In this document: positions 42,744 through 50,881 of the stretch, in pieces | Layout of the letters: every line of letters begins with the position of its first letter | How positions within the stretch are numbered: position 1 is the first letter of the stretch | Assembly: GCF_001544915.2 (NCBI RefSeq) | Contig: NZ_FCOE02000012.1 | Location: forward strand, 62,001 to 126,000 | Direction of reading: 5' to 3' | Source: Caballeronia pedi | GTDB lineage: Bacteria; Pseudomonadota; Gammaproteobacteria; Burkholderiales; Burkholderiaceae | Length of the DNA: 64,000 nucleotides | Translations under genes and position numbers: made by a program | Notes under the pieces: generated by a model | The model's database searches: none | What the model was told of the DNA's origin: nothing | Seen by the model: only the letters and a program-made list of their open reading frames with translations

Positions 42744-45233
42744 ATGAACGACAAGCCTGACTTGAATTCGATGATTGGCGCCGAACCGGCCCGCAGCGGT
42801 CTGGGCGTCGAAGCGTTGAAGCGCGACATCGTCGATAACCTGATCTGTCTGCAGGCCCGCTATCCGGAAATCGCGACGCCGCACGACTGGTACATGGCGC
42901 TTGCCTACACGGTCCGTGACCGCATGATGACGCGCAGGGTCGCGACCACACACACCTATGTCGCGCGCGATGCGAAGGTCGCCTGCTATCTGTCGGCGGA
43001 ATTTCTCATCGGGCCGCAACTCGGGAACAACCTGATCAATCTCGGTATCGAGAGCAGCACGCGCGCGGCGCTGGACGCGCTGGGGCTGGATCTCGACGCG
43101 TTGCTGGCGATCGAAGAAGAACCGGGTTTGGGCAACGGCGGACTCGGGCGTCTCGCAGCATGCTATCTCGACTCCCTTTCGACGCTCGAGATTCCTGCCA
43201 TCGGCTATGGCATCCGATATGAGTTCGGCATCTTCGATCAGGAAATTCGCGAGGGCTGGCAAGTCGAAGTCACCGATAAATGGCTGCAGAAGGGCAATCC
43301 ATGGGAAATCCAGCGGCCGGACGTTGCCTTCTACGTAAAGCTGGGCGGCCACACGGAGAGCGAAACCGATGTGCAAGGCCGCTACCGCGTACGATGGGTT
43401 CCGGCTTATACGGTCAAGGGCGTCGCCTGCGATACGCCGATCACCGGTTATCGCGTCAATACCTGCAACACGTTGAGGCTTTGGAAGAGCGAGGCGGTCG
43501 AGTCCTTCGACCTTCAGGATTTCAACGCCGGCGACTACTACGAGGCGGTGCACGAGAAGGTGCAATCCGAGACGCTGTCGAAGGTGCTCTATCCGAATGA
43601 CGAGCCGGAAGCGGGCAAGCGGCTGCGGCTCGCGCAGCAATACTTCTTCGTATCGTGTTCGTTGCAGGACATGTTGCGTCTGCTCGCGCTCAAGGGCGAG
43701 CCGATCGCCCGTCTGCCAGACATGTTCACCGCGCAGATGAACGACACGCATCCGTCGATCGCGGTCGCCGAACTCATGCGTCTGCTGATCGACGAACGGC
43801 AGGTGCCCTGGGACGCGGCGTGGGACATCACACGCCGCACGCTCGCCTATACGAATCACACGTTGTTGCCCGAGGCGCTCGAGACGTGGGGCCTGCCGCT
43901 GTTCCAGAGCTTGCTGCCGCGCCTGCTGGACATCATCTACGAGATCAACAGCCGCTTCCTCGACGAAGTCCGGCGACGATTCCCCGGCGATGACGCCCGT
44001 CTTGCGCGCATGTCGCTGATCGACGAGCACGGCGCGAGGCGTGTGCGCATGGCGAATCTGGCGACCATCGGCAGTCATGCGGTCAATGGCGTGGCCGCGT
44101 TGCATTCGAAGCTGCTCGAAGAAACCGTGTTGCGCGATTTCGCGCAGATGTGGCCCGAGCGTTTTCATAACGTGACCAACGGCGTCACACCGCGCCGCTT
44201 TCTGATGCTCGGCAATCCGGGCCTTGCCGCGCTGCTCGACGAGACGCTGGGCGACGCCTGGCGCACCGATCTCGGCAAGCTGCGCGCACTCGATCAATAT
44301 GCCGATGACGTCGCGTTTCAGGACCGCTGGCGCGGCGTGAAGCAGGACAACAAGCAGACCCTTGCGGCGCAGATTCGGAACGCGACGGGCATCATCGTCG
44401 ACTCGTCCGCCTTGTTCGACATTCAGGTCAAGCGGATTCACGAATACAAGCGACAGCATCTGAACGCGCTCTATATCGTGACGCTATATCAGCGTCTGCG
44501 TCGCGATCCGGAACTCGCACTGACGCCGCGCTGCTTCGTATTCGGCGGCAAGGCCGCGCCTGGCTATGCCATGGCCAAGCTGATCATTCGGCTGATCAAT
44601 GGCATCGCTGAAGTCGTCAATGACGATCCAGTGGTGAAGGGGCGTCTGAAGGTCGTGTTCTTTCCGGATTTCAATGTGAAAAACGCGCACTTCATCTATC
44701 CGGCGGCTGATCTCTCCGAGCAGATTTCAACGGCTGGCAAGGAAGCATCGGGCACCGGCAACATGAAGTTCATGATGAACGGCGCGTTGACCATCGGCAC
44801 GCTGGATGGCGCGAACGTCGAAATCCGCGAGGAAGCGGGCGACGATAACTTCTTCCTGTTCGGCCTGAGCGCCGATGAAGTCGAACGCGTGAAGGGAGAC
44901 GGCTATCGGCCGGCCAGTTTCGTCGATGGAAATCAGGAATTGCATGAAGCGCTGGAAATGATCGGCAGTGGACATTTCTCGCGGGGTGACCGGGATGTGT
45001 TCCGTCCACTGGTCGAGAATCTGCTGCACGCGGATCCTTTTCTCGTCCTCGCCGATTATGCCGAATACGTCGCGCGTCAGCACGATGTCAGCGCCGCCTG
45101 GCAGGACCCGCGCCGCTGGACTCGCATGTCGATCCTGAATACCGCGTACTCGGGCAAGTTCTCGTCGGATCGTGCAATCCGCGAATACTGCGAGCAAATC
45201 TGGAAGATCGCGCCGGTGAAGATTGCACTTTGA
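42744..45233 (+). CDS. glgP: Glycogen/starch/alpha-glucan phosphorylase
   Basis: An 829-residue enzyme that releases glucose 1-phosphate from alpha-glucan by phosphorolysis. Family blocks are YLSAEFLIGPQLGNNLINLG, EEEPGLGNGGLGRLAACYLDS, AQMNDTHPSIAVAELMR and HNVTNGVTPRRF, then KRIHEYKRQHLN and the pyridoxal-phosphate segment EASGTGNMKFMMNGALTIGT followed by DGANVEI. Length and motifs are complete. It stands without other glycogen genes, next to a CHAD protein. Confidence 0.96.
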   Translation: MNDKPDLNSMIGAEPARSGLGVEALKRDIVDNLICLQARYPEIATPHDWYMALAYTVRDRMMTRRVATTHTYVARDAKVACYLSAEFLIGPQLGNNLINLGIESSTRAALDALGLDLDALLAIEEEPGLGNGGLGRLAACYLDSLSTLEIPAIGYGIRYEFGIFDQEIREGWQVEVTDKWLQKGNPWEIQRPDVAFYVKLGGHTESETDVQGRYRVRWVPAYTVKGVACDTPITGYRVNTCNTLRLWKSEAVESFDLQDFNAGDYYEAVHEKVQSETLSKVLYPNDEPEAGKRLRLAQQYFFVSCSLQDMLRLLALKGEPIARLPDMFTAQMNDTHPSIAVAELMRLLIDERQVPWDAAWDITRRTLAYTNHTLLPEALETWGLPLFQSLLPRLLDIIYEINSRFLDEVRRRFPGDDARLARMSLIDEHGARRVRMANLATIGSHAVNGVAALHSKLLEETVLRDFAQMWPERFHNVTNGVTPRRFLMLGNPGLAALLDETLGDAWRTDLGKLRALDQYADDVAFQDRWRGVKQDNKQTLAAQIRNATGIIVDSSALFDIQVKRIHEYKRQHLNALYIVTLYQRLRRDPELALTPRCFVFGGKAAPGYAMAKLIIRLINGIAEVVNDDPVVKGRLKVVFFPDFNVKNAHFIYPAADLSEQISTAGKEASGTGNMKFMMNGALTIGTLDGANVEIREEAGDDNFFLFGLSADEVERVKGDGYRPASFVDGNQELHEALEMIGSGHFSRGDRDVFRPLVENLLHADPFLVLADYAEYVARQHDVSAAWQDPRRWTRMSILNTAYSGKFSSDRAIREYCEQIWKIAPVKIAL

Positions 45234-45322
45234 AGACGGTTGTGTGACTTTATCTCGCGAGACGCAAAGCTGCTGTGTTATGGTCTGGGCAAAATATATC
45301 TGCTGCCCGACCCGAGGTTTGA

Positions 45323-46234
45323 ATGGATATGGATGGTGACTGGCCCTTGCCGCGTCCGAAGACGCTCTTCAGGAATGAACGGCTGCCTGCAGGTTCATTG
45401 CTGACAAGACAGAGCACGATCGCCAGTACATTTTCGTTTCTCGCTACACCGGTGGTCGCTGAGGCGGTTCAAAGGGCGAAAGCGCTGTCCACGACAAGCG
45501 ATGCCGAAGGCTTTCATCAACTCCGCGTCGCGTTCAGAAAGCTTCGCGCCTTGTTCTGGGCGTATTCCCCCTGGCTCGGAGAAGAGGCTACTGCGCAAGC
45601 CGTCGAAGAATTCAAGCGTCTCGCTGCGGTGGCGGGCGGAACGCGCGACTGGGACATCGCTGGCGATCTCCTGAAAGCTGCCCAGGAGTCGCGCGCATCG
45701 ATCGAATTGCTCGTGGCGGCCGCACGCGAGAAACGCGCACAGGCGGTGGCGCACAGTCAGGCGATGATCAGGAGCGACGAAGTCGAGGCGTTCCTGAACG
45801 ATGTCCTGCTGCGCGCGCAAACGACCTTGCAGTCGCGTTGCAGCGATCTTCCGATTCAAGCGTTCGCTGAGGAACGCGTTCGCCTGGCGCAGCGCGCGCT
45901 TCGCAAGCGGAGCAGGCGCGCAGCACGCAGCGAGACCGCTCACGAAGAAGATCTCCACGACGTTCGCAAGGCGGGCAAGAAGCTGAGATATCTGCTGGAG
46001 TTCTTTCAACCCGTTATCAAGGGCGGACACGGTCGCACCATCAAGAAGTTGACGTCCGTGCAGAACAAGCTTGGCCAGTTCAACGATATTGCCGCTAGTG
46101 AGGCGCTCATTCGCAGCGCCTCGTTCGACGAGGTTCCTCACCCGGTCGTGCTCGAATCGCTGCAATGGCTGGAAAAGCAGAAGCATCGACGAATGCGTGC
46201 GGCGTCGCGGCGAGTTCGGGCGATCGCTGGTTGA
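45323..46234 (+). CDS. CHAD domain protein
   Basis: A 303-residue protein made almost wholly of a CHAD domain, an all-helical fold with conserved His, Arg and Lys that binds polyphosphate. The usual pattern is seen in GFHQLRVAFRKLRALFWAYSP, AVAGGTRDWDIAGDLL, LHDVRKAGKKLRYLLEFF and VQNKLGQFNDIAASEALI. GAGG sits 5 nt before the ATG. No CYTH domain is fused. It lies 89 nt after glgP in the same direction, so a storage-granule or polyphosphate link is possible but not shown. Confidence 0.9.
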   Translation: MDMDGDWPLPRPKTLFRNERLPAGSLLTRQSTIASTFSFLATPVVAEAVQRAKALSTTSDAEGFHQLRVAFRKLRALFWAYSPWLGEEATAQAVEEFKRLAAVAGGTRDWDIAGDLLKAAQESRASIELLVAAAREKRAQAVAHSQAMIRSDEVEAFLNDVLLRAQTTLQSRCSDLPIQAFAEERVRLAQRALRKRSRRAARSETAHEEDLHDVRKAGKKLRYLLEFFQPVIKGGHGRTIKKLTSVQNKLGQFNDIAASEALIRSASFDEVPHPVVLESLQWLEKQKHRRMRAASRRVRAIAG

Positions 46235-46302
46235 TCGGTGTATCCGTGCGATAAATCGCGCGGATAGCCAGCGCAAGTAAGCAAAGACAGCAAGCGCAGT
46301 CA

Positions 46303-46549
46303 TCACCGTGACAGCTCCGCCATCGCGACACTGATCGCGAACATGAGCGGATAGGTGACCGCACTCGAAAAGAAGCCATACATGAAGCGCGCGCCGCCCC
46401 GCACGCGCGGCGATACCACCTGGAACAACTGCGCCGCGACCACGAGCACGAGCATCACGACGGGCGCGGGGCCAGCCGAACAACTGATGACTCAGCACGC
46501 CGAGCAGATACAGCGCGATGGCCGCCGCGACCGAGCTGATATGGACGTC
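46303..46549 (-). pseudogene. Frameshifted C-terminal remnant of a membrane transporter
   Basis: On the minus strand, IALYLLGVLSHQLFGWP is followed in the next frame by APVVMLVLVVAAQLFQ, then FMYGFFSSAVTYPLMFAIS and VAMAELSR before a stop at 46303-46305. One extra C in the run near 46468-46471 would account for the shift. The piece looks like the last two or three helices of a multi-pass permease; its N-terminal part is absent and the frame runs directly into the divergent LysR fragment. I cannot name the family with confidence. Confidence 0.6.
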
Positions 46550-47128
46550 GCTTTCCTCTCCAATCTGCTGCTCGTCGTCGATAGCGGATCGATGGCCGAG
46601 GCCGCGCGCCGGGTCGGCGTAACGCCGGCCGCCATCGCGCAGCAGATTCAGGCGATCGAGCGCGATCTCGACGTGGCGATCTGCCTTCATCCGGCATTCG
46701 CGTTGCCCAAGGCATATCAATGGCATCTGTTGCGCGAGGAGCCGATCGTCGTTCTTGCACACTCGAAGCTGGCGGCCGAGGAGCCGCATGAGCTACTGCG
46801 TCGTGAGCCGTTCATTCGGTACGACCGGTCGCTCGGCGGGGGCAAACAGGCGGATCAGTATCTGCGCGCGGCGAAGATCGTGCCGCACGAGTTGTTCGAG
46901 CTCAACTCGCTGATGGCAATCGCGATGATGGTCGACAGGGGTCTCGGCGTGTCGCTCGCACCGGACATCGTTTCGCCTTTGACGACGAAACTTGCCATCG
47001 CGAAGATCACGCTGCCGATGAAGACGGAGCCCCGGCGCTTTGGCTTGCTCTGGCACCGGACATCGCCGAGGGAACGCCTGATCAAAGGGATTCTGCGTTG
47101 TGCGGAGCAGGTGATGGAATGCGCGTGA
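46541..47128 (+). pseudogene. LysR-family regulator with internal deletion
   Basis: A 195-codon frame from MDVAFLSNLLLVVDSGSMAE carries an intact LysR HTH (ARRVGVTPAAIAQQIQAIER). It then jumps at about 46675 from LDVAI directly to CLHPAFALPKAYQWHLLREE, which belongs to the middle of the effector domain. About 90-100 residues are missing compared with the usual 300. The end (DRGLGVSLAPDI, KTEPRRFGLLWHRT) is normal. The frame is kept, but the linker helix and first effector subdomain are gone, and the promoter side is also truncated. Probably non-functional; it could at most act as a short DNA-binding protein. Confidence 0.65.
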
Positions 47129-47253
47129 CGCGACTGATGAAGCGCCCCTTCCCTCCCGCCTTCATGATCCTTGGTATCGTAGACATTTTCCCCCAGTGCC
47201 TGATCCGCGCGTGCCGCGATCCTTCGCGGTGAGACCTGGCAGGCCGGGTAACG

Positions 47254-48597
47254 ATGCCCAGACACAATCCAGCGCTGCAGCGCAGCCAGAAAACCCCCAT
47301 GAGCCGGGCAAGGCGGCGCCTTCTGATCATCGGCCTGATCGCTGTGCTGGCCGCGTTCGGGTGGGCGATGGCGATCATGGTCGAGCCCGCGTTCCAGCGC
47401 ACCATAGTCATGACGAGCGGTGCGGACAACGGCATTTATCGTGGCTTTGCCGATCGCTACGCGCCCATCCTGAAGCGCGCCGGCATCAAGCTCGATATCC
47501 GCGATTCTTCCGGCTCGGTACAAAATTACGATCGGCTGAGAGACCCGAAGAGCGTCTACGACATCGGTTTCATCCAGTCGGGCACCACGCGTCCGAAAGA
47601 GACCGACAATCTGCAGACGATTGCCGCAGTGTCATACGAACCGATCTGGGTGTTCTATCGCGGTGAGACCACGGTCGACCGGCTCTCGCAACTGCGCGGC
47701 AAGAAGATTTCGATGGGCGTGTCCGGCAGCGGCCTGCTCAACGTTGCGCAGTCATTGCTCGGCTATAGCGGCATCACGAGCCAGAATTCGACACTGCTGC
47801 AAATGGATGCGCCGGCGGCTTATCAGGGTCTCGAAAGCGGCCAGATCGACGCGGCGTTCTTCATAGGCAGGCCCGACGCCGACATGCAGAAGACCCTGCT
47901 GAACAGTCGCCTGAAGTTGATGAGTTTCGCGCAGGCCGATGCGCTGGTCCAGAAGATCCCGTCGCTTTCGAAAATCATTCTGCCGCGCGCGTCGGCGAGT
48001 GTCGCTGAAGATCTGCCGCGCACCGACGTCACGCTGCTCGCGGCGACGGCGCTGCTGGTATCGAAAGGCCCGCTGCATCCGGCGCTCGTCTATCTGCTGC
48101 TCGATGCGGCGCGCATCGTTCACGGTCGCGAAGATTACTTCACGCCGCTCGGCACCTTCCCGAACACGAACACGGATGAATTCCCGATTTCCGACGAAAG
48201 CGTTCGCTACTTCAAATCCGGCCAGCCGTTCCTGTACCGCACTCTGCCGTTCTGGCTCGCGAGTCTGATCGAACGACGGCTGCTGATCCTCGTGCCGTTC
48301 GCCGCGCTTCTGATCGGTTTGCTGCAGGCATTGCCGCGCCTGCTCGAAGCGCGCATGAAAAAGCGGCTCGTGGTCTGGTATCGCGAGATCAAGGCACTGG
48401 AAGACGAAGTGTGGAGCAGCAGCGACCCGACCCGCTCGCAGATTGCGCAATGGAGCGAAGAGATCGAAAACATCGACGCGAACGCGAGCCGGATTCGGAT
48501 TCCTTATCGATATTTTCAGGACGTGTACGCCCTCAAGCAGGCGATCGGCGTCGTGCGGGACCGGATAGCGCATGTTGCGCAGAGAGCGAAGGAGTAG
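47254..48597 (+). CDS. TAXI-family TRAP solute-binding protein, membrane-anchored
   Basis: A 447-residue protein. A signal anchor spans about residues 23-43 (LLIIGLIAVLAAFGWAM). The TAXI binding domain follows (TIVMTSGADNGIYRGFADRY, YDIGFIQSGTTRP, ISMGVSGSGLLNVAQSLLGY, GLESGQIDAAFFIG). Near residue 345 a second transmembrane helix (LLILVPFAALLIGLLQAL) leads to a cytoplasmic, charged, coiled-coil-like tail of about 90 residues. No TRAP permease lies nearby. The start could also be the ATG at 47308 (MSRARRR). The layout suggests a tethered ligand sensor or partner rather than a free binding protein. Confidence 0.83.
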   Translation: MPRHNPALQRSQKTPMSRARRRLLIIGLIAVLAAFGWAMAIMVEPAFQRTIVMTSGADNGIYRGFADRYAPILKRAGIKLDIRDSSGSVQNYDRLRDPKSVYDIGFIQSGTTRPKETDNLQTIAAVSYEPIWVFYRGETTVDRLSQLRGKKISMGVSGSGLLNVAQSLLGYSGITSQNSTLLQMDAPAAYQGLESGQIDAAFFIGRPDADMQKTLLNSRLKLMSFAQADALVQKIPSLSKIILPRASASVAEDLPRTDVTLLAATALLVSKGPLHPALVYLLLDAARIVHGREDYFTPLGTFPNTNTDEFPISDESVRYFKSGQPFLYRTLPFWLASLIERRLLILVPFAALLIGLLQALPRLLEARMKKRLVVWYREIKALEDEVWSSSDPTRSQIAQWSEEIENIDANASRIRIPYRYFQDVYALKQAIGVVRDRIAHVAQRAKE

Positions 48598-48700
48598 CGC
48601 GGGTCAGCGCACGCGTGATCTGTTCACGCCATCGACACGACGCGGTTCGGGATTCCGATGGCGCGACTCACGTCGCGCCACCTGCTTCGAGCGCAGTGAA

Positions 48701-50005
48701 TCAACGATTGACCAGCTTCTTCGGGAATGCGAGCGCCAGCGCGCAACCGAACAGAATGAACGCGGCAAACGCGTAGAGACCGGCGCTTTGCGTGTGGAAC
48801 GTGTCGCGAAGATAGCCGATGAGATACGTGCTGCCGAATCCGCCCACATTCGCAATCGAGCACGCGAAAGCAATGCCTCCGGCCGCCGCTGTCCCGCGAA
48901 GAAACGTCGAAGGAAGCGCCCATACCACGGGCATCGCTGCCGCGGCGCCTGCATTCACGAGCGAGAACAGCAGAACCGTCATCGCCGTACTCGGTGTCGT
49001 CGCCCCGGCGATCACCAGTGCGGTGGCCGCCACGGCGAACGGCACGACGATATGCCACCGCCGCTCGCGCGCCCGGTCCGAGCTCGAACCGCAGAGCAAA
49101 GTGCCGACGACAGCGGCGGCGTTCGGAATGACCATCAGCCAGCCGATGTGATACGAGTCCGTTACGCCCGTGTCGCGAAGAATGGTCGGTAGCCAGAAGC
49201 TCACGGCGTACAGGCCGAGCAGCACGCACAGGTCGATGAGCCCGAGCGACCACACTTTGCGGTTGGAGAAGGCTTCGCTCAGCTTGTGGCTCTTGTGCTC
49301 CGCCCCTTCTTCGGCGAGTTCCGCGCGCAGCGTCCTCTTTTCATCATCGGTCAGCCACTTCGCCGATTCGATGGTGTTCGGCAGCCAGCGCAGCACTGCG
49401 AAACCCAGCAGGATGGAAGGCAGTGCTTCGAGCAGAAAGAGCCATTGCCAGCCGCCGAGTCCATGCGTTCCATCGAAGAAGCGCATGATCCAGCCGGAGA
49501 TCGGGCTGCCGACCATGCTCGACATCGGCAGGCCGACCATGAACAGCGCCACGATCCGTGCACGCCGCGCATCCGGATACCACTGCGTGAGGTAGAGCAG
49601 CACGCCCGGCAGGAAGCCTGCTTCGGCCACGCCCAGCAGGAATCGCACGATGTAGAACTGCATCGGCGTATGCACGAACATCGTCGCGCCCGACAACAGA
49701 CCCCACGTGATCATGATGCGCGCAATCCAGAACTTCGCGCCCACCCGCTGAAGGATGAGATTGCTCGGGACTTCGAACAGCACGTAGCCCACGAAGAACA
49801 GACCGGCGCCGAGGCCGTAGACGGCATCGCTGAACTTCAGCGCGTCGAGCATCTGCAGCTTTGCCAGACCGATGTTCACGCGGTCCAGGTACGCCGCGAA
49901 ATAGCACAGGCAGAACAGCGTGATGAGGCGAATCGTGACCTTCCGGTATAGCTCTTGATGCGTGTCTCTCGACGCGACGCTGACGCCAGATTGAACAGTT
50001 GACAT
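48701..50005 (-). CDS. nicT: MFS transporter, probable nicotinate permease
   Basis: A 434-residue 12-helix permease of the anion:cation symporter branch. The N-terminus has TIRLITLFCLCYFAAYLDRV and NIGLAKLQM, then GYVLFEVPSNLILQRVGAKFW and LRFLLGVAEAGFLPGV-like VRFLLGVAEAGFLPGVLLYL. The ATG at 50005 (MSTVQSG) is the best start. It is divergent from the MarR regulator and shares a regulatory palindrome (50091-50102). By position in the nicotinate cluster it should import nicotinate or 6-hydroxynicotinate. Confidence 0.85.
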   Translation of the reverse strand: MSTVQSGVSVASRDTHQELYRKVTIRLITLFCLCYFAAYLDRVNIGLAKLQMLDALKFSDAVYGLGAGLFFVGYVLFEVPSNLILQRVGAKFWIARIMITWGLLSGATMFVHTPMQFYIVRFLLGVAEAGFLPGVLLYLTQWYPDARRARIVALFMVGLPMSSMVGSPISGWIMRFFDGTHGLGGWQWLFLLEALPSILLGFAVLRWLPNTIESAKWLTDDEKRTLRAELAEEGAEHKSHKLSEAFSNRKVWSLGLIDLCVLLGLYAVSFWLPTILRDTGVTDSYHIGWLMVIPNAAAVVGTLLCGSSSDRARERRWHIVVPFAVAATALVIAGATTPSTAMTVLLFSLVNAGAAAAMPVVWALPSTFLRGTAAAGGIAFACSIANVGGFGSTYLIGYLRDTFHTQSAGLYAFAAFILFGCALALAFPKKLVNR

Positions 50006-50090
50006 GGGGCGGCCCTGGTTAGGTGAAGATTCCTTGACGAAAACATGTGTTTTGCGTCCACAGGATCCTGTATAGCATGTCAAAATACAA

Positions 50091-50102
50091 GCGTACACGC
50101 TA
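50091..50102. promoter_or_regulatory. NicR-type operator, copy 1 (nicT side)
   Basis: AGCGTACACGCT, with perfect 5-bp arms AGCGT/ACGCT, 85 bp upstream of the nicT start. One of four related palindromes in the cluster. Confidence 0.6.
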
Positions 50103-50258
50103 GAAATTACCCTTAGAGCCGTTTGTGGTCCGGGCGGCAGGAAGCGAGCCGGAAAATTACGTGTTTGTGCTTCGTAGCGCAATTATTTGCGCAATACTGG
50201 AGTTCGTCACGACACGGGTAAAACCCCATGGATGAAACCGGTCTGTGCACGGATATTA

Positions 50259-50270
50259 AGCGTATACGCT
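50259..50270. promoter_or_regulatory. NicR-type operator, copy 2 (nicR side)
   Basis: AGCGTATACGCT, a perfect 12-bp palindrome, about 90 bp upstream of the likely nicR start. It fits autoregulation by the MarR protein. The remaining bases of 50006-50360 show no gene. Confidence 0.62.
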
Positions 50271-50360
50271 CAAATATGCACCTGGGACGACAATCGCCGG
50301 CACCATCTCCGTGCAGGCGTCGTCGATCATCGAATCTTGCTTCGGAGTCGGTCCGTTAAA

Positions 50361-50864
50361 ATGGAAGCCCTGCAAGCGCGTCGCCGCGCGCATCACTCTT
50401 TGGAAACCGCCTCTCCGGATATGTCGCTCCCAAACGACGATTACGACTTTCATGACCAGATCGGTCACCTGTTGCGTCGTGCCTATCAGCGCCACGTCGC
50501 GATCTTTCAGGAGGCGATTCCCGATTCGCAGCTGACGGCCGCGCAGTTCGTGGCGTTGTCCGCCGTCAAGGAGAGCAGGGGATGTTCGCTCAATGACATC
50601 GTCAAGACGACGGCGATCGACCAGGCGACGATCCGTGGCGTCGTCGATCGCCTGAAGGCGCGCGCGCTGGTGAACGTCGTGCCGGACCCGACGGATGGCC
50701 GCAAGCTGGTGGTGAACGCCACGCCGCAGGGAGAAAAGCTGATCGACGCGACCGTGCCGTTCGCCACGCAGGTCACGGAGCGCACCTACGGCAAGCTCAA
50801 TCCGGGCGAGCGGGTGGCGCTGCAATACCTGCTGCGCAAGATGCTCGACCTCGACGAAAGCTGA
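50361..50864 (+). CDS. nicR: MarR-family regulator of nicotinate degradation
   Basis: A 167-residue winged-helix repressor. The MarR core is IGHLLRRAYQRHVAIFQEAI, LTAAQFVALSAVKES, the recognition part IVKTTAIDQATIRGVVDRLK, and the wing VPDPTDGRKLVVNATPQG. Starts at 50361 (MEALQ) or 50421 (MSLPNDDYD) are both possible; neither has a strong ribosome-binding site. It is divergent from nicT and convergent on the large Mo subunit. NicR is known in Pseudomonas as a MarR repressor relieved by 6-hydroxynicotinate, and the four palindromes here fit that role. Confidence 0.86.
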   Translation: MEALQARRRAHHSLETASPDMSLPNDDYDFHDQIGHLLRRAYQRHVAIFQEAIPDSQLTAAQFVALSAVKESRGCSLNDIVKTTAIDQATIRGVVDRLKARALVNVVPDPTDGRKLVVNATPQGEKLIDATVPFATQVTERTYGKLNPGERVALQYLLRKMLDLDES

Positions 50865-50881
50865 TCGCCGCGGACAGCTCG

